Notes under the pieces: generated by a model
Seen by the model: the letters and a program-made list of their open reading frames with translations, nothing else
Told to the model about the DNA's origin: nothing
Databases searched by the model: none
Shown: positions 44,997-53,560 of the stretch, piece after piece
How the letters are laid out: each line of letters opens with the position of its first letter
How positions within the stretch are numbered: position 1 is the stretch's first letter
Position numbers and translations under genes: made by a program
Origin: Flavobacterium sp. KJJ
Lineage (GTDB): Bacteria > Bacteroidota > Bacteroidia > Flavobacteriales > Flavobacteriaceae
NCBI RefSeq assembly: GCF_000708595.2
Contig: NZ_JARP01000003.1
Location: forward strand, 186,001 to 250,000
Length of the DNA: 64,000 nucleotides
Direction of reading: 5' to 3'

Positions 44997-45004
44997 CAAA
45001 TATA
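44997..45004 (-). promoter_or_regulatory. -7 element of the DUF6607 gene
   Basis: Read on the minus strand this is TATATTTG, 30 nt before the ATG at 44967; TTG lies 16 nt further up. Confidence 0.6.
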
Positions 45005-45008
45005 TAAA

Positions 45009-45029
45009 TTTTATTTAGAACAAATAAAA
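45009..45029. promoter_or_regulatory. Candidate operator between divergent haem-locus genes
   Basis: Perfect 8-bp arms TTTTATTT (45009-45016) and AAATAAAA (45022-45029) around AGAAC. The site lies between the -7 boxes of the two divergent genes. Its AT richness weakens the call, but the position suits a Fur-like or other repressor that controls both genes. Confidence 0.4.
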
Positions 45030-45037
45030 ATAGTTGT

Positions 45038-45045
45038 TATATTTG
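45038..45045 (+). promoter_or_regulatory. -7 element of the TonB receptor/HmuY-like operon
   Basis: TATATTTG, 27 nt before the ATG at 45073. No TTG is found at the -33 distance, where the AT-rich inverted repeat lies instead, as in promoters that are repressed or need an activator. Confidence 0.6.
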
Positions 45046-45072
45046 CGTCATTATTAAGACTGAATAAAAATA

Positions 45073-47184
45073 ATGAAAATTAAAATTACTCTTTTTGCAG
45101 CGTTCCTTTTTTGTCAAATTTTCTTTGGTCAAGAAAAGGATTCAACTGCTGTAAATAAACTTTCCGAGGTTGTTATAACCGGTCAGTTTGAGCCTCAATC
45201 GATTAAAAAATCTGTATTTAATGTTCGTATTATTTCAAATAATGATATTCAAAATTTAGCGGCTAATAATTTGGCAGATGTTTTAAATCAATATTTAAAC
45301 ATAACTGTTAGTCCAAGCGGAACAAGTGGACGTTCAACAGTTTCTTTATTTGGTTTAGATGCACAATATTTTAAAATTTTGGTTGATAATGTACCCTTAA
45401 TTAATGAAGCCGGTTTGGGCAATAATATAGATTTATCTCAAATTAATCTAAATGATGTTGATCACATTGAGATTGTTGAAGGTTCGATGGGTGTAAGTTA
45501 TGGAGCAAACGCGGTAAGTGGAGTTTTAAATATTATTACAAAGAAATCTTCAAAATACAAATGGGAAATTACAGCCTCAGTTCAAGAGGAAACTGTCAAT
45601 AATGAATATTCTATTTTTGAGGAAGGCCGTCATATTCAGTCTTTAAAGGTTTCTCATACATTCAATAAAAACTGGTTTGTTTCAGTTGGCGCTAATCGTA
45701 ACGATTTTCAAGGATTTCTAAGCGACAAAAATGGAGTTAATTACAGCGAAAATGACGGAACCCGCGGTTATAGATGGCTGCCAAAAGACCAATTGAACGG
45801 AACAGCATTAATAGCGTATCAAAAAAATAATTTCAGAATTTTCTATAAGTTTGAATTCTTAGATGAAAATGTTGATTATTACAATAGTACAGTGCAATCT
45901 GGTTTTAATAGCACACTAGGATCATACCGTTATGCAAGCGATAAAAGATATTTGACAAACAGATATTTTCATAATTTAAATGCGACCGGAAAAATGTTTT
46001 CGCAATTGAATTATAATGTTTCGCTTTCACATCAAAAACAAGAACGTAATGTAGAGGATTTTAGATATTATTTGGCGACAAAAACGGAAGCAAATAATGT
46101 TACTGTAAAAGATCAGTCTATGGAGGTTCTTTATTCTACAGGTACTGTGAATAACTTTTTCTCAGACAAAACAATTGATCTTCAGTTAGGATATGAGTTT
46201 GTTAATAACAAAGGATATTCATTGGTTCAGGAAGCAAACAATATTCTGACTCCTGTTCGCAAGACACTTGAAAATTATGATTTCTTTGCTTCATCAGAAA
46301 TTATGGCTACAGAAAGATTTTCTGTTCGACCAGGATTAAGATTTTCTGCTCAATCTCAATTTACGAATCAATACGCATCATCCTTAGGATTAAGATATTT
46401 ATTTGATAAAAGTATCGAACTTCGAGCTTCTTACGGCAATTCTTTTAGAACTCCAACTTTTGATGAATTATATTCGAAACAAATTTTTGATGGACACTTT
46501 TTTACAGGAAATGAAAATCTAATTCCTGAAACCAGTACTTCTTATGAAGCGAGCCTTAAAAAATCAACTTTGTCTGGCTCTGGTTTACAACTTTCAAATA
46601 CACTAGCAGGGAGTTATTTAAATGTCTATGACAGAATTGGTATGGCATTAATTCGATTTAATCCGGACACTGGAAATCCGGAATATCAATATGTCAATAT
46701 CAGCAAATATAGAATGTGGAATTTTTCTACGATGAATCAATTGAAAAAAGATAATCTGACATTCAATTTTGGGGCTGCACTTATTGGAATTTCTCAAGAA
46801 ATAAAAAATCAAGTTTTTACTTCAGATGATAGGTTTCTGTATTCATTTAATTTAAATGCAAGCTTTTCATATACAATTCCAAAATGGAAAACGATTGTTT
46901 CAGGATATTATAAATATAACGGAAAAACACAGCAATTTATAGAAGGAGCATCTTCTTATATACTGTCTGAAGTTTCGCCAAGTAATTGGCTTGATGCCTC
47001 TATCAGACAAAATTTCTTCAAAGATCATTTCGAAGTAACACTTGGTGCCAGAAATATTCTTGATGTAACAAATGTATTGCAAACCGGAACTGGCAGCGCT
47101 GCCGGGCATGCAGGAACAGGCGAGGTAATGCTTGCTTACGGTCGTTCTTACTTCTTAAAATTAGCATATAACCTTAATCTTTAA
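45073..47184 (+). CDS. TonB-dependent receptor, haem-uptake type (HmuR-like)
   Basis: This 703-residue outer-membrane protein has a signal peptide (about 1-19, 'QIFFGQ') and a TonB-box-like 'LSEVVITGQF' (about 30-39). The plug shows 'LADVLNQYLNITVSPSGTSG', 'KILVDNVPLINEAG' and 'HIEIVEGSMGVSYGANAVSG'. The barrel contains 'SYGNSFRTPTFDELY', a FRAP-like element seen in many haem and siderophore receptors. It ends 'SYFLKLAYNLNL'. The following gene encodes an HmuY-like protein, which fits haem capture; His ligands were not mapped. Confidence 0.88.
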   Translation: MKIKITLFAAFLFCQIFFGQEKDSTAVNKLSEVVITGQFEPQSIKKSVFNVRIISNNDIQNLAANNLADVLNQYLNITVSPSGTSGRSTVSLFGLDAQYFKILVDNVPLINEAGLGNNIDLSQINLNDVDHIEIVEGSMGVSYGANAVSGVLNIITKKSSKYKWEITASVQEETVNNEYSIFEEGRHIQSLKVSHTFNKNWFVSVGANRNDFQGFLSDKNGVNYSENDGTRGYRWLPKDQLNGTALIAYQKNNFRIFYKFEFLDENVDYYNSTVQSGFNSTLGSYRYASDKRYLTNRYFHNLNATGKMFSQLNYNVSLSHQKQERNVEDFRYYLATKTEANNVTVKDQSMEVLYSTGTVNNFFSDKTIDLQLGYEFVNNKGYSLVQEANNILTPVRKTLENYDFFASSEIMATERFSVRPGLRFSAQSQFTNQYASSLGLRYLFDKSIELRASYGNSFRTPTFDELYSKQIFDGHFFTGNENLIPETSTSYEASLKKSTLSGSGLQLSNTLAGSYLNVYDRIGMALIRFNPDTGNPEYQYVNISKYRMWNFSTMNQLKKDNLTFNFGAALIGISQEIKNQVFTSDDRFLYSFNLNASFSYTIPKWKTIVSGYYKYNGKTQQFIEGASSYILSEVSPSNWLDASIRQNFFKDHFEVTLGARNILDVTNVLQTGTGSAAGHAGTGEVMLAYGRSYFLKLAYNLNL

Positions 47185-47201
47185 TATAAAAACAGAATAC
47201 A

Positions 47202-48284
47202 ATGAAAAAGTTATTATTTTTATCAATCGCGTTATTATCCCTACTGTCATGTTCAAGTGACGACGATACTCCAGTAGAAATCCCAACTGTTGGAGCAACT
47301 TTACAGCCTACAGTAGGCGGTCCTAATCAGCCAAATCAGGTTTACCTTGATTTAAGTTCTACAGAATCTAAAGCTGTAAACAGAGAATCTTGGGATTTCG
47401 GATTTTCTACAGGTTCAGATTTTAGAGTAGTTATTAATGGTTCTCTTAAAATGGCCGTTAAAAAATTAGCTACTTCAGATATTACTTTACCTCAAGAAAG
47501 TGATACAAATGTAGCAGTTGGTGCTGGTACCACTGCAGCTTCAAACGGTTTTGTTGATAATCCAACAGGTATCTTGGCTGGTGCAGGAGCGGGAATTGGA
47601 ACTGCAATTGCAGAAATTTCAGCTACAGATGCAGACAACAAAGTATATTTAGTAAATCTTGGATTTAAAGTTTCAACAACTACACCTGCTGTAGGTTCAG
47701 TAAGTGTTGATGGAGATGCAAGAGGTTGGAAAAAAGTTAGAATTTTAAGAAGCGGAAATGGATATAAAATTCAATATGCTGATTTAACTTCTGCAACTTT
47801 TTCAGAAAAAACAATTTCTAAAGACGCTGCTTTTAATTTTTCTTTCTTTAGCTTAACATCAGGAAATACTGTTGCGGTTGAGCCAGAAAAAGCAAAATGG
47901 GATCTAAACTTTACAGTTTTTACTAACTATTTAGCTTCAGGTGGTCAAGATGTTACTTATGGCTATTCTGATTTCATTACTACAAACTTAAAAGGAGGAA
48001 CACAAGCTTACCAAGTTTTAGTTGCTGATGGAGTAACTTATGCGGATTTTACAAAAGCTAAAGTTATTGAAGCTAACTTTACAGCTTCTGCTACAGACCA
48101 AAGAATCATTGGAGCTAACTGGAGAAGCGGTGGTGGACCAACTACTTTGCCAAGTGTTAGAACAGATCGTTTTTATATTGTAAAAGATGCTGCTGGAAAT
48201 TACTATAAAGTTAAATTCCTTGCTATGACAAATGACGCAGGACTAAGAGGTTACCCAACTTTAGAATATGCTATCTTGAACTAA
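47202..48284 (+). CDS. HmuY-family lipoprotein (putative haem-binding)
   Basis: This 360-residue protein has the lipobox 'LLSC' (Cys 17) and an Asp-rich start. 'VYLDLSSTESKAVNRESWDF' followed by 'SDFRVVINGSLKMAV' is the N-terminal HmuY pattern, and 'KAKWDLNFTVFTNYL' resembles its second strand block. In Porphyromonas HmuY extracts haem from host proteins and passes it to HmuR. Here a similar hand-over to the TonB receptor encoded 17 nt upstream is likely. It is longer than classic HmuY (about 215), so an extra segment is present around residues 75-150. Confidence 0.82.
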   Translation: MKKLLFLSIALLSLLSCSSDDDTPVEIPTVGATLQPTVGGPNQPNQVYLDLSSTESKAVNRESWDFGFSTGSDFRVVINGSLKMAVKKLATSDITLPQESDTNVAVGAGTTAASNGFVDNPTGILAGAGAGIGTAIAEISATDADNKVYLVNLGFKVSTTTPAVGSVSVDGDARGWKKVRILRSGNGYKIQYADLTSATFSEKTISKDAAFNFSFFSLTSGNTVAVEPEKAKWDLNFTVFTNYLASGGQDVTYGYSDFITTNLKGGTQAYQVLVADGVTYADFTKAKVIEANFTASATDQRIIGANWRSGGGPTTLPSVRTDRFYIVKDAAGNYYKVKFLAMTNDAGLRGYPTLEYAILN

Positions 48285-48475
48285 ATTTTTAAGATATAAA
48301 AATTATAAAAAATTAAAAATTGTTTTATACTGATTTTAATATAATGCAGGCTTTATTTTTGATTATTTTGTAACAATTGATTTAGTTTTTAAACTTAGTA
48401 ATCACTGTTATATAATCGTATCGCATTAAATTTTAGTGAATCATTAGCTTTGTTTTTTTTATTTTTTTTTGATAA

Positions 48476-48505
48476 AGAGGTTAGATTCGTCTAATCTCTT
48501 TTTTT
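48476..48505 (+). terminator. Terminator upstream of the SGNH operon
   Basis: Stem AGAGGTTAGA (48476-48485) / TCTAATCTCT (48490-48499) with a TTCG tetraloop and T tail. It lies 190 nt after the HmuY-like stop. Confidence 0.8.
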
Positions 48506-48550
48506 GTTTTAGTTTATTGTTAAAAAGAATCATTAATTAATGTTTAATTC

Positions 48551-48558
48551 TATCTTTG
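48551..48558 (+). promoter_or_regulatory. Candidate -7 element of the SGNH/MBOAT operon
   Basis: TATCTTTG, 80 nt before the GTG start at 48639; no TTG at the normal -33 distance. Confidence 0.5.
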
Positions 48559-48638
48559 CACATATTTTTTTTATAAAGAATTAGTAGGAATTTGCATTTT
48601 AATTTTTGTAAATCCTTTCTTCAAATTTAAAATTACAA

Positions 48639-50123
48639 GTGAATACAAAATCTTATTTTTTTCAGTCTTTTGCAATTGTAGCATTGGCATTCATTGCTTT
48701 CATTGGCTTTAAACAAATCTTGCCGGATAAAATTTTTTCGGAAAGTAAAATGAATTCAAAAAATGTGCTTATAGACAGCTTGCTTTTGGAGGCCGTAGCA
48801 AAGGATTCCTTAAATGAAACAACGGATAGCATTGATGCTATTGACGATGCTCAAGGAAAAGAGAAAATCACTTTTGATGCCACTGAAGGCATCGAATTTC
48901 CAGCTGAAACTTTTGATAATTATAAAGGATATCAATACTTGATTTCTTTCTATGAAAAATTATATCAATTAGAGAAAAATCCAGAATCTCATGTTAGAAT
49001 TGCTTATTACGGTGATTCTATGACTGATGGCGATTTGATTGTGCAGGACGTCCGTTCTAACTATCAAGAACGTTTTGGCGGAAATGGAGTTGGTTTTGTC
49101 TCGATAACATCAGAATCTGCAGCGTCTAGAGGTTCTATAAAATCAGTTTATTCTAAAAACTGGAAAACACAGTCGTATTTAAATGTGAAAAAACCAATAA
49201 GCCCTTTTGGTGTAAACGGACATGTATTTTTTGCCAATGATATAAAAAACATCACTTGGGTGCAATATGAAGCGGGAACTGCTAAAAATGTTGCCACTTT
49301 AGATAATCCGACTTTATTTTATGGAAGAGCATCTAAAAAAGGAAAAGTAAATTTTATTATTGGAAAAGATACTATTCATAAAAATCTTGTTCCGAATAAT
49401 TTGATTAATACCTTAAAAGTAAGTTCAGGAAGTTTAAAAGCGTTTAAAGCTAATTTTGTAAATGCGGACTCAATTCCGATTTACGGATTTAATTTTGACA
49501 ACGGAAAAGGGGTTCATGTCGATAACTTCTCTCAAAGAGGAAATTCAGGATTGCCAATTTCGATGTTTAATACGAATGTTATGCAGAGTTTTAATAACAG
49601 TCTGAAGTATGATTTGATTATCTTGCACTATGGAACAAACGTATTAAATTACGGAACCAAAAATTATTCTTGGTACGAAAGAGGAATGACAAAAGCGGTA
49701 GACAAGATAAAAGAATCTTTTCCGGGAGTTTCTATTTTGATTATTTCTACGGCCGACAAATCGACCAAATATGATTTAGAAATGAAAAGTGATTCGGCTG
49801 TTGTACCCTTAATGAAAGCGCAAAAAAAATACGCTCTGGACACAGAATCTGGATTTGTAAATTTATACACTTTAATGGGTGGCGACGGTTCGATGGTAAA
49901 ATGGGTTGATGAAACGCCGGCAAGAGCAAATAAGGATTATACGCATTTTAATCAGCGTGGTGCAAAGGCAATCGGCAAATTAGTATACGATCAATTAAAT
50001 AAAGGATACGAAGAGTATAAGAAATTACGCGAAAAACGAGAAGTTGCTTCAACTAAACAGCGGGCAGCGCGAAAAATAAACACAGACTCTGTTTCTGTAA
50101 AAAATGATACTGTAAATGAATAA
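48639..50123 (+). CDS. SGNH/GDSL-fold hydrolase or acyltransferase, membrane-anchored
   Basis: This 494-residue protein starts with GTG. A single N-terminal membrane helix (about 8-26) anchors it, and the rest should be periplasmic. SGNH blocks: block I 'IAYYGDSMTDGD' (nucleophile S127), block III-like 'LHYGTNV' (332-334 GTN) and block V 'DYTHFNQRG' (D433, H436). The C-terminal 40 residues are charged and low-complexity. It overlaps the next SGNH gene by 8 nt. With the MBOAT protein two genes on, it may take acyl groups delivered through the membrane and place them on a glycan, as DltD, AlgX/AlgJ or PatB do. Confidence 0.85.
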   Translation: MNTKSYFFQSFAIVALAFIAFIGFKQILPDKIFSESKMNSKNVLIDSLLLEAVAKDSLNETTDSIDAIDDAQGKEKITFDATEGIEFPAETFDNYKGYQYLISFYEKLYQLEKNPESHVRIAYYGDSMTDGDLIVQDVRSNYQERFGGNGVGFVSITSESAASRGSIKSVYSKNWKTQSYLNVKKPISPFGVNGHVFFANDIKNITWVQYEAGTAKNVATLDNPTLFYGRASKKGKVNFIIGKDTIHKNLVPNNLINTLKVSSGSLKAFKANFVNADSIPIYGFNFDNGKGVHVDNFSQRGNSGLPISMFNTNVMQSFNNSLKYDLIILHYGTNVLNYGTKNYSWYERGMTKAVDKIKESFPGVSILIISTADKSTKYDLEMKSDSAVVPLMKAQKKYALDTESGFVNLYTLMGGDGSMVKWVDETPARANKDYTHFNQRGAKAIGKLVYDQLNKGYEEYKKLREKREVASTKQRAARKINTDSVSVKNDTVNE

Positions 50124-51537
50124 ACTTATTATTTTTTTTTGCTGTCTTTTTTTCTCAGCAAACCACAAAACGCCAAATTCAGTCTCACTTCCAACAACTA
50201 AAAATATGAGCAGTAAAATCGAAAGTGCAGCGATTGAGCCTTATGCTGGAAATCACATTTACAATGCAAAAGTATTAGAAAATGTTTTTAAGAAATTGCA
50301 GGAAAATGAAAGTCAAAGCAATCAGAAAATAAAAATTGTGCATATTGGAGATTCTCATATTCAAGGGGATTTAATGACTAATGAAATTAGAAAGAATCTA
50401 CAGAAGAAATTTGGAAATGCAGGTCGAGGTTTAGTTTTTCCGTATCAGCTTGCTAAAACAAATGGTTCTTATAATGAACGATTCTCTTCTAACAGAACTT
50501 GGCAAAGCTATCGTAATATTTATCCAACAAAAAATAATCCAGTTGGTTTAAGCGGTATTGGACTTTGGAGAGATGATGCTGGTTTTGCAGTGCAAATGAA
50601 CATTAAAGATGCTGCGTATAAGTTTAATTCAATTCATATTATTACACCTCAAAACCAAAACATGTTTGATCTGGCAATATCATCTCAAACAAATATTATT
50701 CAAGGAACGGAGCGAAAAGTAGTTACACATAAAATAAAAAAGGGAGAGGTAATTTCGACAATTGCGGATAAATACAATATCTCTGTGGCTGAAATTAAAA
50801 GAGCAAATCAATTAAAATCAGATAATATTCGTGCAGGAAGAACATTAAAGATTCCAACAAACGAAACAAAACCTAGAAATTTTAAAAGTTCAGAATTTGT
50901 TCCCTTAAATCTAGAATCTGATTCATTTTCACATTATTATAAATCTGAAAAACCATTAGATAAAATTTATTTGATTCCGAATAAAAATGCGTCAAAATAC
51001 GAACTTAACGGAATTGTTTTAGAGAGAGATGCTGCAGGAGTAACCTATAGCGGCATTGGTGTAAACGGCGCTAAGTTTTCAGATTATAATAAATATCCAT
51101 TGTTTTTTGAGCAGTTAAAAGCTTTACATCCGGACTTGTTTGTTTTTTCGTTAGGGACAAATGAAAGTTATGATCATATGGAAGCTTCAGGATATATCAA
51201 GCAACTGCGTCAGTTTATAAAAAATATCAAAGAACAAAATGGCAATATTTCTATAATTGTTATGACTCCGCCGCCTTCTTTGCTTAAAGCTAGAAAACCT
51301 AATATATATGTTCAGGATTATGCAAAAAGTATTATTGAAATCGCCGAAACAGATGGTTTTGCAGTTTGGGATTTATACGATGAATTTGGAGGCATGAATG
51401 GTATTCAAAATCTAAAGACCGAAAAACTAATTGGTCCAGATTGGGTTCATTATTCTAAAAAAGGATACGAGAAACAAGGAAATTTGTTTACAGAGGCGTT
51501 TTTAAAAGCATACGATAATTTTAAATTAAGAAAGTAA
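50116..51537 (+). CDS. SGNH/GDSL-fold protein with an embedded LysM domain
   Basis: This 473-residue protein is exported (hydrophobic start 1-14). Block I is 'VHIGDSHIQGD' (S80), then a beta-rich stretch. A LysM domain follows at about 203-247 ('VTHKIKKGEVISTIADKYN' to 'RAGRTLKIP'). The SGNH fold then resumes with 'VFSLGTNESYD' (GTN 347-349) and 'DWVHYSKKGY' (D442, H445). LysM therefore lies between block I and block III, not at an end. LysM binds GlcNAc-containing glycans such as peptidoglycan, so it could position the enzyme on the wall. It overlaps the upstream SGNH gene and is followed 1 nt later by the MBOAT gene. Confidence 0.85.
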   Translation: MNKLIIFFCCLFFSANHKTPNSVSLPTTKNMSSKIESAAIEPYAGNHIYNAKVLENVFKKLQENESQSNQKIKIVHIGDSHIQGDLMTNEIRKNLQKKFGNAGRGLVFPYQLAKTNGSYNERFSSNRTWQSYRNIYPTKNNPVGLSGIGLWRDDAGFAVQMNIKDAAYKFNSIHIITPQNQNMFDLAISSQTNIIQGTERKVVTHKIKKGEVISTIADKYNISVAEIKRANQLKSDNIRAGRTLKIPTNETKPRNFKSSEFVPLNLESDSFSHYYKSEKPLDKIYLIPNKNASKYELNGIVLERDAAGVTYSGIGVNGAKFSDYNKYPLFFEQLKALHPDLFVFSLGTNESYDHMEASGYIKQLRQFIKNIKEQNGNISIIVMTPPPSLLKARKPNIYVQDYAKSIIEIAETDGFAVWDLYDEFGGMNGIQNLKTEKLIGPDWVHYSKKGYEKQGNLFTEAFLKAYDNFKLRK

Positions 51538-51538
51538 G

Positions 51539-53224
51539 TTGATTACAATTGATAGCATTAATAATTGGTTTGTTCAAAATTTCGGTACAGTTACCTTAGA
51601 ACAAGCTAAAAGTTGGTTTATATACAATCCAGAAGAAAAATTATTATTTAATACAGGTTTATTTCTAGGATTATTTTTGGTTTTTTATTTTGTGTACGCC
51701 TTTTTACGCAAGACATTTTATTTGAGATTAACGTATGTTATTCTGTTTTCGCTTTTCTTTTACTATAAGTCTAGCGGTATTTACTTTTTGTTATTGCTGC
51801 TTTCGTCAGTTGTAGATTATGGGCTGAGCCAAATTATTTACAAAGAAGCAAAAGACAGCCGAAAGAAAATATATCTCGTAATAAGTGTAATTCTGAATTT
51901 AGGATTGCTGGGATATTTTAAATACATGAACTTCATGATTGTGACGTTCAATGATATGTTTCAAGGCAATTATAAGCTTCATGATATTTTTCTCCCTGTG
52001 GGAATTTCCTTTTATACGTTTCAGTCGATGAGTTATATTATTGAAATTTATAGAGAAGAAATTAAGCCGACAAAAAACTATATTGAATATTTGTTTTTCG
52101 TTTCATTTTTCCCACAGCTGGTTGCAGGGCCTATCGTTCGCGCAAAAGATTTCCTTCCTCAGATTTATCAAAAATTAAACTTAACGAGGCAAGATGTAAA
52201 CAACGCTTTGTTTTTGATTATTGGCGGATTAATTAAAAAAACAGTAATCTCGAATTATATCTCCATAAACTTCGTCGATCGTGTTTTTGATACGCCGATG
52301 AATTACACTTCATTTGAAAATTTAATGGCTTCTTATGGATACGCTATTCAAATTTATTGTGACTTTTCAGGATATTCAGATATGGCAATCGGAATCGCTT
52401 TATTGCTTGGATTTAAATTGCCGGCCAACTTTAGAACGCCTTATAAATCTACTTCGATTACCGATTTCTGGAGAAGATGGCATATTTCATTATCAACTTG
52501 GCTAAAAGATTTCTTATATATTTCTATCGGAGGAAATAGAGAAGGCTCATTTGCTGGATTTTTATTCCCGAGTTTATTTTTCTTCGGATTATTATTGTGG
52601 GGAATCACGAGTTATAATACAAGTGTAATTCCGTTGATAATAGCAGTTGGCGGAATTGGAATTTTCTGTTTATCATTTTTACTTTCGAGTAAAAGAAAAC
52701 AGACTTTGGTAACCAATTTCAATTTATTCACAACAATGCTTTTAGGCGGTTTGTGGCACGGTGCAGGAGCGCAATTTATTGTTTGGGGAGCATTACACGG
52801 ATTAGCATTGGCAGTTCATAAAATATTTACAGAATTCTTTCCTTCCAAAAAAGAAGGCAAAGGACCGAATTTCTTATGGAGATTCTTTTCAATCGTAATC
52901 ACATTCCATTTTGTAGTTTTCTGTTGGATCTTTTTCCGTGCCAGAGATTTCGATACTGCCTTGCAAGTCATCAACAATATTGGCCAGTTAACTTTCGAAC
53001 CAGAACAATGGCAAGTAATTGTATTAGGGTATAAAAATGTATTTTTATTAATGTTGTTTGGATACGTTTGGCATTTCTTGCCAGAAGTGGTCACAAACAA
53101 AATGAAATGGGTTTTTGATCATACACCATTATTATTAAAAGCAGTAATATTAGGTTTTGTGTATTGGATTGTTTACGCAACAGCCGTAGCTGGTTCACAG
53201 CCTTTTATTTACTTTCAGTTTTAA
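51539..53224 (+). CDS. MBOAT family membrane O-acyltransferase (DltB/AlgI/PatA-like)
   Basis: This 561-residue polytopic protein has about 11-13 membrane segments. A TTG start at 51539 lies directly after the preceding stop; no other good start is near. Family marks: 'VGISFYTFQSMSYIIEIYR', 'FFPQLVAGPIVRAKDFLPQI', 'FWRRWHISLSTWLKDFLYI' and the catalytic His in 'LLGGLWHGAGAQFIVWGALH'. Such proteins move an acyl group, usually acetyl, across the inner membrane to a periplasmic SGNH partner. Both candidate partners are encoded directly upstream. Confidence 0.93.
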   Translation: MITIDSINNWFVQNFGTVTLEQAKSWFIYNPEEKLLFNTGLFLGLFLVFYFVYAFLRKTFYLRLTYVILFSLFFYYKSSGIYFLLLLLSSVVDYGLSQIIYKEAKDSRKKIYLVISVILNLGLLGYFKYMNFMIVTFNDMFQGNYKLHDIFLPVGISFYTFQSMSYIIEIYREEIKPTKNYIEYLFFVSFFPQLVAGPIVRAKDFLPQIYQKLNLTRQDVNNALFLIIGGLIKKTVISNYISINFVDRVFDTPMNYTSFENLMASYGYAIQIYCDFSGYSDMAIGIALLLGFKLPANFRTPYKSTSITDFWRRWHISLSTWLKDFLYISIGGNREGSFAGFLFPSLFFFGLLLWGITSYNTSVIPLIIAVGGIGIFCLSFLLSSKRKQTLVTNFNLFTTMLLGGLWHGAGAQFIVWGALHGLALAVHKIFTEFFPSKKEGKGPNFLWRFFSIVITFHFVVFCWIFFRARDFDTALQVINNIGQLTFEPEQWQVIVLGYKNVFLLMLFGYVWHFLPEVVTNKMKWVFDHTPLLLKAVILGFVYWIVYATAVAGSQPFIYFQF

Positions 53225-53237
53225 TTTTAAAAGTACA

Positions 53238-53498
53238 AAGGTTCATAGCCGCAAAGGCACAAAGGCGCAAAGGTTTTATTCTTTGCGCCTTTTTTTTGTT
53301 TCACGCAGATTCGGCAGATTTTTTTAAAATAGAAATCATTACAATCTTCTAAATCTGCGAGAGAAAAATAATTCGGGAAATTAGTGCAATTCGTGGCAAA
53401 AATAACTTTTCGCCTTAGCGTCTCTGCGAGATTTTCATCTTAATTAAATCTTTAAAAGAAAAACTTTGCGCCTTTGTGTCTTTGTGGCTATGAACCTT
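53238..53498. repeat. Long inverted repeat flanking the ffh upstream region
   Basis: The left arm 53238-53277 (begins AAGGTTCATAGCCGCAAAGG) and right arm 53460-53498 (ends GGCTATGAACCTT) are complementary except for two transitions and one missing base. The 180-nt centre has only degenerate 'CGCAGATT'-like words and no frame. The arms are of the CAAAGG/CACAAAG type seen again at 15395-15430. The rest of the 336-nt gap (53225-53560) holds the MBOAT terminator and the ffh promoter. Confidence 0.7.
53261..53298 (+). terminator. Terminator of the SGNH/MBOAT operon
   Basis: Stem AAGGCGCAAAG (53262-53272) / CTTTGCGCCTT (53281-53291), T8 tail. It is built from the left arm of the larger inverted repeat. 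Confidence 0.85.
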
Positions 53499-53507
53499 AA
53501 AAATAAA

Positions 53508-53538
53508 TTGCCTGAAATATCTAATTAGATTATCTTTG
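53508..53538 (+). promoter_or_regulatory. Promoter of ffh
   Basis: TTG at 53508-53510, 20 nt spacer, TATCTTTG at 53531-53538; the ATG follows at 53561. Confidence 0.8.
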
Positions 53539-53560
53539 CACTTCAAATAAAGAAAATAGT

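Larger units (their letters stand above)
48285..48638. other. Intergenic region with terminator and promoter
   Basis: 354 nt of AT-rich sequence without a gene-like frame. It holds a terminator (48476-48505) and a candidate -7 element TATCTTTG (48551-48558) for the SGNH operon. Confidence 0.6.
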
